From Rhizobium sp. Pop5 (GTDB lineage: Bacteria; Pseudomonadota; Alphaproteobacteria; Rhizobiales; Rhizobiaceae): 64,000 bases of DNA. The notes beneath the pieces are model-generated. The model saw nothing but the letters and a program-made list of their open reading frames with translations, ran no database searches and was not told where the DNA came from. This document shows positions 1-10,299 of this stretch, in pieces. Position 1 is the first letter of the stretch. The number at the start of each line of letters is the position of its first letter. The stretch spans positions 1,984,001-2,048,000 of the forward strand of contig NZ_CP099399.1 of NCBI RefSeq assembly GCF_024721175.1, read 5' to 3'. Both the position numbers and the translations under genes were made by a program.

Positions 1-1171
1 GCAGCAGGCTGAACAACGTGAGAACTGCACCGGGCCTCTCGATAAACAGCCCGGTGACCGACGCGATGAGAGCCCCGCCGGCAATCGACATTGCAGCAGC
101 AAGACCGGCGGCGGTGCCCGCGAGATGGGCGCGAACGGACATCACGCCCAGATTGGCGGCTGGAAAAGTCAAGCCGTTGCCGATGCCGATGAACATGCAG
201 GGCCCGAAAAACGCCAGCACATGCGTGACGCCCGAGATCGAGAGAACCAGACCCAACAACAAACCCATGCACGTCGATAGTCGCGCGATGACAAGGGTCT
301 TACTCAGCGACCTCCCGGCGAACCGGGCAGCGAGATAACTGCCCAAAATGAACCCTGCGGGGACCATCCCCATGAAGAAACCCAGCTTCGCGCTTGATCC
401 GCCGAGCGACGCGCCCACGGCCAATGATGCCCCTCCGAGAAAGATATATAGGGTGCCCATGGAGCAGGCCATGCAGAGCGTATATGCCCAGAAGCGCGTC
501 GAACTCAGCAACTGCCCATAGGAAACGAAATAGTTGCCTCGCAGTCTCGAGCCGTGTCCTGACGTTTCCTTCAACTCGCGCATCGATATGGCGAGGATGG
601 CTGCGCCAAGCAGCGCGAGAGTGACGAAGATCGCCCGCCAACCGAACAATTCGTCCAATACGCCGCCGAAGGTCGGGCCAAGCATCGGCGCGATGGCCCA
701 TCCCATGGCGGCGTAACCGATCCTGTTGGCGGCCTGGCGTTCGCCCGCTGTCTCCTTGATGACAACGAGAGCGACGCAGAAGCAGGCCGCGATAGAGGCT
801 TGCATCACCCGAAACATGAGGAAAATGCCGATATTGGGAGCCAGCGCGCAACCGACGGACGCGACGATGAAAACCGAGACGGCGACGAGTGCGACCGGTC
901 GGCGCCCATATCGGTCAGACATCGCGCCCGCGACAATCTCAGTCAGGGCATTGACGATGGCATAGCCCGCAATCGAGAGATTGACGAGCGCAAAATCGGC
1001 CTGGAACGCGGCTGCGATATTCGGCAGCGCAGGCAAATAGATATTGACTGGCAACACGGAGAGCGCCGTCAGCAGCAGGAGGACCGCGCGCCGGGGCGCG
1101 GCGGCTGAAGCCGTGGCCGTTTCCTCGGTCGCACGGTCGCCGGATGTCTCAATGGAATTGTCGCGAGTCAT
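1..1171 (-). CDS. MFS drug efflux transporter, Bcr/CflA (DHA1) type, 3' end cut by window edge
   Basis: This is an inner-membrane proton-driven exporter by family. The reading frame from ATG at 1171 stays open to the window edge (390 codons), so only the last residues are missing. The protein starts MTRDNSIETS and has strings of hydrophobic segments typical of a 12-TM MFS protein. The loop after TM2 carries the signature motif A, read as GAMSDRYGRRP, and the N-terminal half resembles Bcr/CflA multidrug transporters. The substrate cannot be read from sequence. Its 5' leader (1172-1391) holds a short leader peptide and a terminator/antiterminator pair, so expression is probably controlled by attenuation. 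Family call is solid; drug specificity is inference. Confidence 0.88.
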   Translation of the reverse strand, partial: MTRDNSIETSGDRATEETATASAAAPRRAVLLLLTALSVLPVNIYLPALPNIAAAFQADFALVNLSIAGYAIVNALTEIVAGAMSDRYGRRPVALVAVSVFIVASVGCALAPNIGIFLMFRVMQASIAACFCVALVVIKETAGERQAANRIGYAAMGWAIAPMLGPTFGGVLDELFGWRAIFVTLALLGAAILAISMRELKETSGHGSRLRGNYFVSYGQLLSSTRFWAYTLCMACSMGTLYIFLGGASLAVGASLGGSSAKLGFFMGMVPAGFILGSYLAARFAGRSLSKTLVIARLSTCMGLLLGLVLSISGVTHVLAFFGPCMFIGIGNGLTFPAANLGVMSVRAHLAGTAAGLAAAMSIAGGALIASVTGLFIERPGAVLTLFSLL

Positions 1172-1239
1172 GGTCTTGCCCGTCTTTTCAGCGAGATTTT
1201 GTGGGAAATCCGACGAGGCCAAGCCCAATTTCAGGGCAT

Positions 1240-1317
1240 AAAAAAAGCCCCGTCAGGAGCTCGATTTTCCGCGCATGGGGCTGATCGCCGGATGGTTACA
1301 CCATCCTGCCCATGCGC
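1240..1317 (-). promoter_or_regulatory. Transcription attenuator (terminator/antiterminator) of the MFS exporter
   Basis: Three mutually exclusive pairings are visible on the minus strand. Segment A (1317-1309, GCGCATGGG, inside the leader ORF) pairs perfectly with C (1279-1271, CCCATGCGC). The terminator pairs AGCTCC (1261-1256) with GGGGCT (1251-1246) around a TGAC loop and is followed by a T run to 1240. The antiterminator pairs AGCCCC (1282-1277) with the same GGGGCT. A small hairpin GGATGGT/ACCATCC (1306-1290) spans the leader stop codon. A ribosome held on the leader would mask A, free C to capture the terminator arm and allow readthrough. Confidence 0.78.
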
Positions 1318-1352
1318 CTTATCACCACGACAAGAACCATTGCGATCTTCAT
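1296..1352 (-). CDS. Leader peptide of the MFS exporter (18 aa)
   Basis: The ATG at 1352 opens an 18-codon frame encoding MKIAMVLVVVIRRMGRMV, ending in TAA at 1298-1296. It is rich in Val, Met and Arg. No Shine-Dalgarno sequence precedes it, and the predicted transcription start lies within a few bases of the ATG, so it is probably translated as a leaderless mRNA, as is known for trpL in Sinorhizobium. Codons 12-15 contain the strand that must be masked to release the antiterminator. It is too short to be called by length alone; the surrounding RNA switch is what supports it. Confidence 0.65.
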   Translation of the reverse strand: MKIAMVLVVVIRRMGRMV

Positions 1353-1361
1353 GACAACCAC

Positions 1362-1391
1362 AACTAGAACAGGAATCCACATCGCGTCAAT
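1362..1391 (-). promoter_or_regulatory. Promoter of the leader peptide/MFS transcript
   Basis: TTGACG (1390-1385) and CTAGTT (1367-1362) are separated by 17 bases, close to the rhizobial sigma-70 consensus CTTGAC-N17-CTATAT. The expected start falls near 1355-1352, at the leader ATG. Confidence 0.5.
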
Positions 1392-1570
1392 GCGCGTTGC
1401 CGTTTGCGCTCCCATGCCTTTACGGCCGCGCTCGGATCTGGCACCTTCCAGTGCAACAACAAGACCACAAAGAGCAAAAAGAAACTCCTAGTCTGGTGGC
1501 ACCCCGCATGCTCGACCGGCTTTCGCCAAAGGTGGAGGCCTTGACCCATGGGTGCGACAGGAGTTTCGCG

Positions 1571-2008
1571 ATGAATTCACTCTGGCCGATCGTCATCGGC
1601 GGCATTCTGCCTGCCATTTTCTGGGGCGTCACCGCCATCTTCCAGAAGCAGAGCGCCACATCGGCCACCGGCTCGGCGGTCTATCTGATCGCCTTCGGCG
1701 CCGCGTGCGTGGCTGCCGGCCTGATCGCCGCACTGATCTGGCGCCCGGCTCCCTGGACCGCCGAGGGCCTTGGCTTTGCCGCCATATCAGGCGCCTGTTT
1801 TGCCGTCGGCACCGGTCTCATCAGCTTCGCGCTTTTCGCCTACGGCGTGCCGGTCGCAAAACTCGCCCCGATCTGGAGCTGCAACGTGCTGGTGACGCTG
1901 GCAATCGCCGCCCTCTTCCTCGGCGAAGCTTCCGAGCTCAACATGGTCAAGCTCGCCGCCGGCACCCTCCTCATCCTGTCGGGCGCTCTCCTGGTCAGCA
2001 GTGCGTGA
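1571..2008 (+). CDS. Small EamA/DMT-family membrane transporter
   Basis: This 145-residue protein has about five hydrophobic segments and matches a single EamA (drug/metabolite transporter) repeat, half the length of classical ten-TM EamA transporters. Short members probably act as dimers. The start at 1571 is chosen because AGGAG lies eight bases upstream; the longer upstream reading is non-hydrophobic and unsupported. It is divergent from the MFS leader. Its 3' end abuts the broken end of a LysR remnant on the opposite strand, so the local arrangement has been rearranged. Substrate unknown. Confidence 0.72.
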   Translation: MNSLWPIVIGGILPAIFWGVTAIFQKQSATSATGSAVYLIAFGAACVAAGLIAALIWRPAPWTAEGLGFAAISGACFAVGTGLISFALFAYGVPVAKLAPIWSCNVLVTLAIAALFLGEASELNMVKLAAGTLLILSGALLVSSA

Positions 2009-2178
2009 CCAAATTCGTCCTTGAAAAAGATGCGCAATATGGCAAGCGAGCGGCTGACGGCGGATTGGGTCCGCCCCAGATGATCCGCAGCACGCGTAAC
2101 CCTCATTTCCTGCATCAGAACATCGATGACGCGCAGGAGATTGAGGTCAACCTCGCCGGACGACATAGCGAACTCCAT
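2009..2178 (-). pseudogene. LysR-type regulator remnant (N-terminal HTH only)
   Basis: From ATG 2178 the minus strand encodes about 55 residues of a clear LysR winged-helix N terminus (VDLNLLRVIDVL, then TRAADHLGRTQSAVSRSL). The similarity stops near 2015 and the frame runs on antisense through the EamA gene. The effector domain is absent. Most likely a deletion or insertion replaced the rest of the gene. It is too truncated to bind effector, although a DNA-binding peptide could in theory be made. Confidence 0.65.
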
Positions 2179-2316
2179 GAAAACAGCTCATGGATTTCAT
2201 CGAAGCATTTCGTGTGACGCATGAGAAGATAGCGCCGTCGATGCTCTACGTTGCCCGCCGATCGGCTTTGTTGATATTATCCGTCGGGCCACGCCCCGGC
2301 ATAGCGGAAGCCCAGC

Positions 2317-3240
2317 ATGAATCCACGACAATTGAAGACATTCCTCGCGGTTATCAGATACGGAAATCTCACGCGCGCAGCCGCCGAGGTCAATCTCGCC
2401 CAGTCAAGCCTCAGCGACCAGATACAGACGCTGGAAGAAGAGCTTGGCGCGGAACTCTTCCTGCGCTCCCGGCAGGGCGTTGCGCTGACAACAGCAGGTG
2501 TGGCGCTGAAGGCCTATGCGGAAGAGATCCTGGCGCTGAACGAGGAGGCCAAGGCAGCCGTCCGCGCGGCCGCCGGCGGCACCGAACGGTCTATCACGTT
2601 GGGCACGCTCGAAACCATCGCTTCCGAAAGGCTCGCGCCCTGGCTTTCGCTCTTTCGTAGGGACAACCCCGACATCGGTCTGAAGCTCAAGATCGGCAGC
2701 AGCGGCGAATTGCTTGCGCAACTGCAAAACGGCTCGATCCATGCCGCCTTCACCTTCGATCGCGGCCAGCAGGACGAGCGTTTCGCCATGCGCGGCATCT
2801 CCGGTGAGCCGCTGGTACTGATCGCCGGCCGCGATTCGCAGGCCCGGCCGGCCGAAAGCCTCGCGGCGCTCGGCACCATACCTTTCGTGGCAACGGAAAC
2901 CGGCTGCGTCTATCGCCACCTTTTCGATACCGCCTTTGCGGAAGCGGGCTTGGTTGCGCCGCCCATCGTGACGGAAGCCGACAGCATTGCAACGATCATT
3001 CGTCTCGTTGCCTCGGGCGCCGGCTACGGCCTCGTTCCGCGCCTTGCGGTCCAGTCGTCCCCGGCTCGGGGCAATATCGTCGAACTGACGTGGCCCGGCG
3101 AGCCGCCGACAGCCTCGCTGGTGATGATGTGGCGGCGCCGGCGGGTGCAGCCGCCGGCGCTGGCTCGCCTGCTGCAATCGGCAACCGAACACCTGTCGCT
3201 GATCAGACCAGACGATGCCCGCCTTCGACGTGCAGGATAG
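2317..3240 (+). CDS. LysR-family transcriptional regulator
   Basis: This is a 307-residue protein of the usual LTTR length. Residues 1-60 form the winged HTH (RQLKTFLAVIRYGNLTRAAA, then QSSLSDQIQTLEEELGAELF) and about 90-300 the periplasmic-binding-like effector domain. GGAAG precedes the ATG at a normal distance. It converges with the SDR gene, and the two coding ends overlap by 38 bp. The target is not evident; the small transporter or the SDR gene are the nearest candidates. Confidence 0.88.
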   Translation: MNPRQLKTFLAVIRYGNLTRAAAEVNLAQSSLSDQIQTLEEELGAELFLRSRQGVALTTAGVALKAYAEEILALNEEAKAAVRAAAGGTERSITLGTLETIASERLAPWLSLFRRDNPDIGLKLKIGSSGELLAQLQNGSIHAAFTFDRGQQDERFAMRGISGEPLVLIAGRDSQARPAESLAALGTIPFVATETGCVYRHLFDTAFAEAGLVAPPIVTEADSIATIIRLVASGAGYGLVPRLAVQSSPARGNIVELTWPGEPPTASLVMMWRRRRVQPPALARLLQSATEHLSLIRPDDARLRRAG

Positions 3241-3940
3241 TGCCGGTGGTAAAGCCGTTGCCGATCAGGAAGCGGATCGCATCGGCAATGTCCTCAGCCT
3301 GCCCGACCCGGCCGGCAGGCAGGCGCTCGGCCATCGCATCGAGCGTTGCCTGTTTGGCGTCGCCGGCGACGAAGTTCCAGATCGGCGTATCCACCCATCC
3401 CGGCGATACGGCATTGACACGGATCGGCGCCAGTTCGACCGCAAGCGCTCTGACCAGGCCTTCGAGCGCGGCATTGACCGCCGCGACAACCGATCCCCGT
3501 GCTGCCGGCCGGTAGGCTGCGATACCCGAGGTATAGGTGATCGATCCTGATGGCGGCAGATGGGCCGCGCCGTGCTTTGCCAGCAGCAGCGGCCCGTACA
3601 ATTTGCTCTCGACCACCCGTTGCGCTGCCGCAAGCTCGATCGAAGGCAGAAGCTGATAGGCTCCTTCGATATCGGCAGCCGTGCTGACGATATGATCTAT
3701 CGGCCCGACGTCTTGAAACAGCGCCGCAACGTCTTCCTCCCGCGATATGTCGACAGCGCGCGTCTCAAGTTTGGGATGATGGGCGAGATCGCCGCAGGCC
3801 GCCGCGAGCCTGTCTTTGCTTCGTCCCACGATGATTACCGACGCACCCTCCTCCAGCAGACGCCTGGCAAGCGCCAGCCCCATGCCGGAACTGCCGCCGA
3901 CGATCACCACCTTCGCATTTTCGATCCTGATCGCTGTCAT
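3203..3940 (-). CDS. Atypical short-chain dehydrogenase/reductase family protein
   Basis: This 245-residue SDR-fold protein has an N-terminal Rossmann nucleotide site (VIVGGSSGMGLALARRL). The usual catalytic region aligns as RGSVVAAVNAALEGL, where classical enzymes have Y-x3-K, so both the catalytic Tyr (now Val) and Lys (now Asn) appear to be missing. The downstream IRVNAVSPGWVDTP segment is intact. The start at 3940 is preferred because GGAG lies upstream and the longer N-terminus is not SDR-like. It is either a divergent reductase with another catalytic arrangement or a non-catalytic NAD(P)-binding protein. Substrate unknown. Confidence 0.75.
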   Translation of the reverse strand: MTAIRIENAKVVIVGGSSGMGLALARRLLEEGASVIIVGRSKDRLAAACGDLAHHPKLETRAVDISREEDVAALFQDVGPIDHIVSTAADIEGAYQLLPSIELAAAQRVVESKLYGPLLLAKHGAAHLPPSGSITYTSGIAAYRPAARGSVVAAVNAALEGLVRALAVELAPIRVNAVSPGWVDTPIWNFVAGDAKQATLDAMAERLPAGRVGQAEDIADAIRFLIGNGFTTGTILHVEGGHRLV

Positions 3941-4048
3941 CCTGCATCTCCATTGGAATGAGGGAGCAGATGCCGCAGGCTCAAGCGAAAGAAAAACGGA
4001 AGAAATCGATAGCATCATCGGACTTTCCGATGATGCCGTTCAAGCGCA

Positions 4049-4810
4049 TCAGTTGCGCAGGCGGTAGCCGGTCTTGAAGATCCAGCCGAGCGTTCCCAAG
4101 CAGATCGCCAGGAAAAGCGAGATCATCGCCAGGCTGATCGCCGGATTGACATCGGCGATCCCGTAAAAACTCCAGCGGAAGCCGCTGACGAGATAGAGCA
4201 CCGGGTTGAAATGGCTGACCGCCTGCCAGAAGGGCGGCAGCATGCTGACGGAATAGAAGCTGCCGCCGAGAAAGGTCAGCGGTGGCACCACCAGCATGGG
4301 AATGAGGTTCAGCTGCTCGAAATTGCCGGCCCAGATGCCGATCATGAAGCCGAACAGGCTGAAAGTGATCGCCGTCAGCAGGAAGAACAGGATCATCATG
4401 AAGGGATGCTCGATCCTGACATCGACGAAGAGATTGGCCGTCAGCAGAATGATAAAGCCGATGATGATGCCCTTGCTCGCCGCCGCCCCGACATAACCGA
4501 GCAGAATTTCGGTCATTGCCACCGGCGCGGAAAGCACCTCGTAGATCGTGCCGGTGAATTTCGGGAAATAGATGCCGAAAGAGCCGTTGCTGATACACTG
4601 GCCGAGCAGTGTCAGCATGATAAGGCCTGGCGTGATGAAGGCGCCGTAGGAGACACCCTCCACTTCCTGGATGCGCGAGCCGACGGCCGCGCCGAAGACG
4701 ATGAAATAGAGAGAAGTCGAGATGACGGGCGATATGACGCTCTGCAGTAGCGTGCGGCGCGTGCGCGCCATCTCGAAGAAATAGATCGACTTGACCGCTT
4801 CGAAGTTCAT
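4049..4810 (-). CDS. ABC-2 type exporter permease (YadH-like)
   Basis: This 253-residue membrane protein has six hydrophobic segments and the ABC2_membrane pattern (FGAAVGSRI, then [20 protein letters not shown] near the C-terminal third). It forms a one-plus-one exporter with the ATPase encoded immediately upstream; the genes share an ATGA overlap at 4807-4810, which implies translational coupling. The closest familiar arrangement is E. coli yadG/yadH. Substrate unknown. Confidence 0.85.
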   Translation of the reverse strand: MNFEAVKSIYFFEMARTRRTLLQSVISPVISTSLYFIVFGAAVGSRIQEVEGVSYGAFITPGLIMLTLLGQCISNGSFGIYFPKFTGTIYEVLSAPVAMTEILLGYVGAAASKGIIIGFIILLTANLFVDVRIEHPFMMILFFLLTAITFSLFGFMIGIWAGNFEQLNLIPMLVVPPLTFLGGSFYSVSMLPPFWQAVSHFNPVLYLVSGFRWSFYGIADVNPAISLAMISLFLAICLGTLGWIFKTGYRLRN

Positions 4811-5733
4811 CTGCCCGCTCCTACCAGCGCCACGAAGATATCTTCGAGCGAGCTCTGCCGCGTCGAGAGATCCTTGAAGTGAATATTGTTCTCGCCGAGC
4901 CGGGTCAGCAGCGTCGCGATGCTTTCCTGCTCGTTGTCGGCGTCAAAATCGTAAGTCAGCCGGTTGCCGCCGGCTTCCAGCGTCAGTCCGTTACCGGCAA
5001 AACAATCGGGCAGTCGGCCGAGCGGTTCGTTAAGATCGAGAATGAGCTGCTTGCGGCCGAGTTTGGCCATCAGCGCCTTTTTGTCCTCGACGAGCAGCAA
5101 TTCGCCACCGTTGATGACGCCGACACGGTCGGCGATCTCCTCCGCCTCTTCGATATAATGGGTTGTGAGGATGATGGTGACGCCGGAGGCCCGGAGCTCC
5201 TCGACCACATGCCACATGTCCTTGCGCAGCGTCACGTCGACGCCGGCGGTGGGCTCATCGAGGAAAAGAATGTCAGGCTCGTGAGAGAGAGCCTTGGCAA
5301 TCAGCACGCGCCGCTTCATGCCGCCGGAGAGCTGACGCAGCATATTGTCCTTCTTGTCCCACAGCGAGAGCGCCCGCAGCACCTTCTCGATATGGGCGGG
5401 ATTGGCCTTCTTGCCATGCAGTCCGCGGGAAAAGCTCACCGTATTAAACACCGTCTCGAACTGGTCGGTGGTCAGCTCCTGCGGCACCAGCCCGATCATC
5501 GAGCGGGTGGCGCGGAAATCCCTCACGACATCGTGGCCGGCGACCAGCACCTGGCCGCCGCTTGGATTGGCGATGCCGCAGATAATCGAGATCAACGTCG
5601 TCTTACCCGCACCATTCGGCCCGAGCAGCGCCAGGATCTCTCCCTTTTCGACGGTGAGGTTGATGCCTTTCAGGGCCTCGAACCCATTGGCGTAGGTCTT
5701 GGTGAGGTTCTGAACGGAAATGATGGGGGCCAT
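4807..5733 (-). CDS. ABC exporter ATP-binding protein (YadG-like)
   Basis: This 308-residue ATPase has Walker [12 protein letters not shown], the signature LSGGMKRRV and Walker [13 protein letters not shown], followed by the H-loop THY. The C-terminal extension (about residues 225-308) is typical of exporter ATPases paired with ABC-2 permeases. The start is placed at 5733 ([10 protein letters not shown]). A longer frame to 5862 would run through the promoter region and lacks family-like sequence. It is first in a two-gene operon with the permease. Confidence 0.88.
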   Translation of the reverse strand: MAPIISVQNLTKTYANGFEALKGINLTVEKGEILALLGPNGAGKTTLISIICGIANPSGGQVLVAGHDVVRDFRATRSMIGLVPQELTTDQFETVFNTVSFSRGLHGKKANPAHIEKVLRALSLWDKKDNMLRQLSGGMKRRVLIAKALSHEPDILFLDEPTAGVDVTLRKDMWHVVEELRASGVTIILTTHYIEEAEEIADRVGVINGGELLLVEDKKALMAKLGRKQLILDLNEPLGRLPDCFAGNGLTLEAGGNRLTYDFDADNEQESIATLLTRLGENNIHFKDLSTRQSSLEDIFVALVGAGR

Positions 5734-5773
5734 GCCTGACTCTTGCAGATTCTTGAAAGTATTACGGCCCGCT

Positions 5774-5830
5774 ATATAGTTCGTCTGAGACACTTTGACA
5801 TCCTTCGGGAACGTGAACACTGCATTCACG
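5774..5830 (-). promoter_or_regulatory. Promoter and upstream dyad of the ABC-2 exporter operon
   Basis: CTATAT (5779-5774) matches the rhizobial -10 consensus exactly and would give a start about 35 bases before the ATPase ATG; the -35 is weak. Just upstream lies a dyad, CGTGAA-N7-TTCACG (5812-5830), a plausible activator or repressor site. The protein that binds is unknown. Confidence 0.42.
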
Positions 5831-5969
5831 CTGCGCCAACACCGTCGCCTGTAGATGGTCACTTACTGGTGATAAAGACAGATAGCCGGCTTCTGTTATC
5901 GCTGCGACGACCATTCCGAGGTGAAAAGAAGGCGGCAGCCGGTTCGGATGTCATCATCCGGTGATATTC

Positions 5970-6178
5970 ATGCCCGATAAGAGAGCCGAGGCAAGCACCG
6001 GCATCCGCCCCGCCGCCCATCCCTTTGCGGAGCCGTCCTCAGGTGCTCTCGTTGCACCGCATTTTCGCTGCCTCGGCATGTAGTGAAAGTAATTGTCAGT
6101 CATCAAGTGCTTGGAACCGGCCAGTACCCCTGTCGAGCCGCGTTCGCCTTAGCCGGCCCTGCGCCGGCTTTCTTTTTT
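5970..6178 (+). ncRNA. Putative structured small RNA with intrinsic terminator
   Basis: The 489-base gap between two minus-strand genes holds a plus-strand terminator: AGCCGGC (6151-6157) pairs with GCCGGCT (6163-6169) and is followed by TTTCTTTTTT. Upstream, GCCGAGGCA (5985-5993) pairs with TGCCTCGGC (6069-6077), enclosing AGCACC/GGTGCT (5994-5999 with 6042-6047) and CCGC/GCGG stems. No neighbouring gene is transcribed in this direction, so the terminator implies an independent transcript of about 200 nt. The 5' end is a guess. I do not recognise SRP RNA, RNase P, tmRNA or a 6S consensus. Confidence 0.42.
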
Positions 6179-6222
6179 GTGTCGCCGTGAAGTACGGCGC
6201 CATCCATGGCAGATGGCCGCCC

Positions 6223-7836
6223 TCACAATTCATCATAATTGAACCAGTCGAAATCCGCCGTCTTCCCCCGGCCCGATGTGTCGAACGCAAACACGCCCGC
6301 AAAAGCGCCGGTGAAGGAGCCATGTTCGCCGCGCCCACCCTCATCGGAAATCACGCCTGCGTCGAGAACTGGGCCAATCGGTTGCCAGGCCCCTTTGCCT
6401 TCCGTCTGCCAGAAGAATTGCAGGTCGTTGTCGCGGATTTCCATGGCGAGCTGGACACGACCATCGGCAGGGATCGCGACACCGCTTTCGGCCGGGAAGC
6501 TCAAGCGTCCGTTGGGATAATCGCCGTTGCAGGACAGGATGGTGACGCAGCGGCCGAGCGTTTCGTGCAGCGTCACGGCAACCGCGTGGAACTTGTGGCG
6601 GTTGCAGTAATGCGTCAGTCCCGCGACCTGCTGATAGGTGTCGGGCAAAAATTCGACCACGGTCTCGGCGCGGAAGCTGTGATGCTCCTGTCGCCGCGCG
6701 ACCAGCGACTGCTCGAACCATGAGCCGATGCTTTCGCGCCCGATCAGCCGCAAATGGCCGGGACGGTCCGTCAGGCTGAAGATACGCTGGGGCTCGGGCG
6801 TGCGCAGCCATTGGAAATCGGCCGGCAGCTTGCTCCCATCGAAGCTGTATTCGGTGCGCATCGGCTTTTCCAGAGGCGTAGCGTCAAAGAGGCCAGGCAC
6901 CTCGACATCGGGCACCGAGGTGCCGTTTTCCAGATAGAGCCAATCGTCGTCACGCCAGACGCATTTCTGCAGGCTCGTCTCGCGCCCCAGCGTGCAGCGC
7001 CGCTTCGGCGGCAGCGGCCGACCGCAGAGATGGGTATGATAGAACTGACCATCAGACGTCTCGACATATTGCCCATGCCCTGCACGCTGCAGCACCGCGC
7101 CCGGATGATCCTTGGACGTGATGAGATGCATGTTCGGATGCATCTCGTAAGGCCCGTCGATGCTGCGCGAACGCGCCATGGTGACGGCGTGGTCGTAGCC
7201 GGTGCCACCCTCGGCGGTGGTCAGATAATACCAGCCAGTGCGCTTGAAGAGATGCGGTCCCTCGACGAGGCCGAGCGGGCTGCCGGCGAAAATGTTCTTG
7301 ATCGGGCCTTTCAGCGCCTTTGTCGTCGGGTCCCATTCCTGCAGCAGGATGCCATCAAAGGCCGGCGATTTCGGCGAGCCGCCGAAGCTTTCCGTCCGGT
7401 GGTTCCACTGCATGTTGACGAACCATTTGCGGCCGTCGTCGTCATGGAACAGCGACGGATCGAAGCCGGAGGAATTCACATAGACCGGCTCTGACCATTC
7501 GCCCTCGATCGAAGGCGAAGTCACGATGTAATTATGCGCATCCTTGAAATTACCGTCGAAACGTTTGACGTCGGTATAAACAAGCCAGAACTGCCCGTCG
7601 GCATGAGAAAGGCAGGGCGCCCAGATGCCGCAGCTATCGGGATTGCCGCGCATGTCGAGCTGCGAGGCGCGCTCCAGCGGCCGGCGCACCAGCGTCCAGT
7701 TCACCAGATCGCGCGAATGATGGATCTGCACGCCTGGATACCATTCGAAGGTGGAGGTGGCGACATAACAATCGTCGCCCACGCGGCAGATCGACGGATC
7801 GGGATTGAACCCGGGCAGGATGGGATTGCGGATCAT
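6223..7836 (-). CDS. Glycoside hydrolase family 43 protein (beta-xylosidase/arabinosidase type)
   Basis: This is a 537-residue intracellular enzyme without a signal peptide. The five-bladed propeller domain shows the GH43 catalytic triad: Asp13 in GFNPDPS (base), Asp126 in SSGFDPS (pKa modulator) and Glu192 in LVEGPH (acid). The C-terminal beta-sandwich (about 330-537) is as in two-domain xylosidases. TTGGAGGAG precedes the ATG. It likely removes xylose or arabinose from imported oligosaccharides; the exact sugar cannot be read. It is the last gene of the carbohydrate locus on this strand. Confidence 0.87.
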   Translation of the reverse strand: MIRNPILPGFNPDPSICRVGDDCYVATSTFEWYPGVQIHHSRDLVNWTLVRRPLERASQLDMRGNPDSCGIWAPCLSHADGQFWLVYTDVKRFDGNFKDAHNYIVTSPSIEGEWSEPVYVNSSGFDPSLFHDDDGRKWFVNMQWNHRTESFGGSPKSPAFDGILLQEWDPTTKALKGPIKNIFAGSPLGLVEGPHLFKRTGWYYLTTAEGGTGYDHAVTMARSRSIDGPYEMHPNMHLITSKDHPGAVLQRAGHGQYVETSDGQFYHTHLCGRPLPPKRRCTLGRETSLQKCVWRDDDWLYLENGTSVPDVEVPGLFDATPLEKPMRTEYSFDGSKLPADFQWLRTPEPQRIFSLTDRPGHLRLIGRESIGSWFEQSLVARRQEHHSFRAETVVEFLPDTYQQVAGLTHYCNRHKFHAVAVTLHETLGRCVTILSCNGDYPNGRLSFPAESGVAIPADGRVQLAMEIRDNDLQFFWQTEGKGAWQPIGPVLDAGVISDEGGRGEHGSFTGAFAGVFAFDTSGRGKTADFDWFNYDEL

Positions 7837-7888
7837 GGCGGCTCCTCCAAGGGTGAATTTGCGGTACGTACGTCAGTTTATGGCAGAC

Positions 7889-8007
7889 TTCCCATCCCTC
7901 ATCGCTCCAACCGGCCCAGATCCCTGGGCCGGGAAGACTCTTCTCGCCGCGCAGCGGCTGGCTTCCCGTAACTTCCGTCGTGCCGGCACGAGCACACAGG
8001 AATGACG
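7889..8007. repeat. Diverged copy of the dispersed CACAGGAAT palindromic repeat
   Basis: The intergenic stretch between the aldo/keto reductase and GH43 genes contains a core similar to the 13695-13828 repeat (CCCAGATCCCTGGGCCGGGA against the CCCAGGTCCCTGGGCGCGGG core) and ends in CACACAGGAATGA. It is a degenerate member of that family. Confidence 0.5.
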
Positions 8008-8021
8008 GAGCCTAGAATATC

Positions 8022-9053
<1,032 letters not shown>

Positions 9054-9157
9054 AAAACTCTCCTTGATAAAATACCCATTGGTACCGTCACCCCCTGGGA
9101 TGACGGTACCAATGGAGCAAGCGCGCCGTTACGACAAGCCCACGGCGCGCCTCATCT

Positions 9158-10291
<1,134 letters not shown>

Positions 10292-10299
10292 GATGTGCC

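Noticed and set aside
1397..1570. N-terminal extension of the EamA protein
   Set aside because: Non-hydrophobic, overlaps the opposite-strand promoter, and the AGGAG-supported ATG is at 1571.
5985..6077. SRP (4.5S) RNA or 6S RNA
   Set aside because: The SRP GGAA-tetraloop domain consensus is missing and I could not see a 6S-like open bubble.
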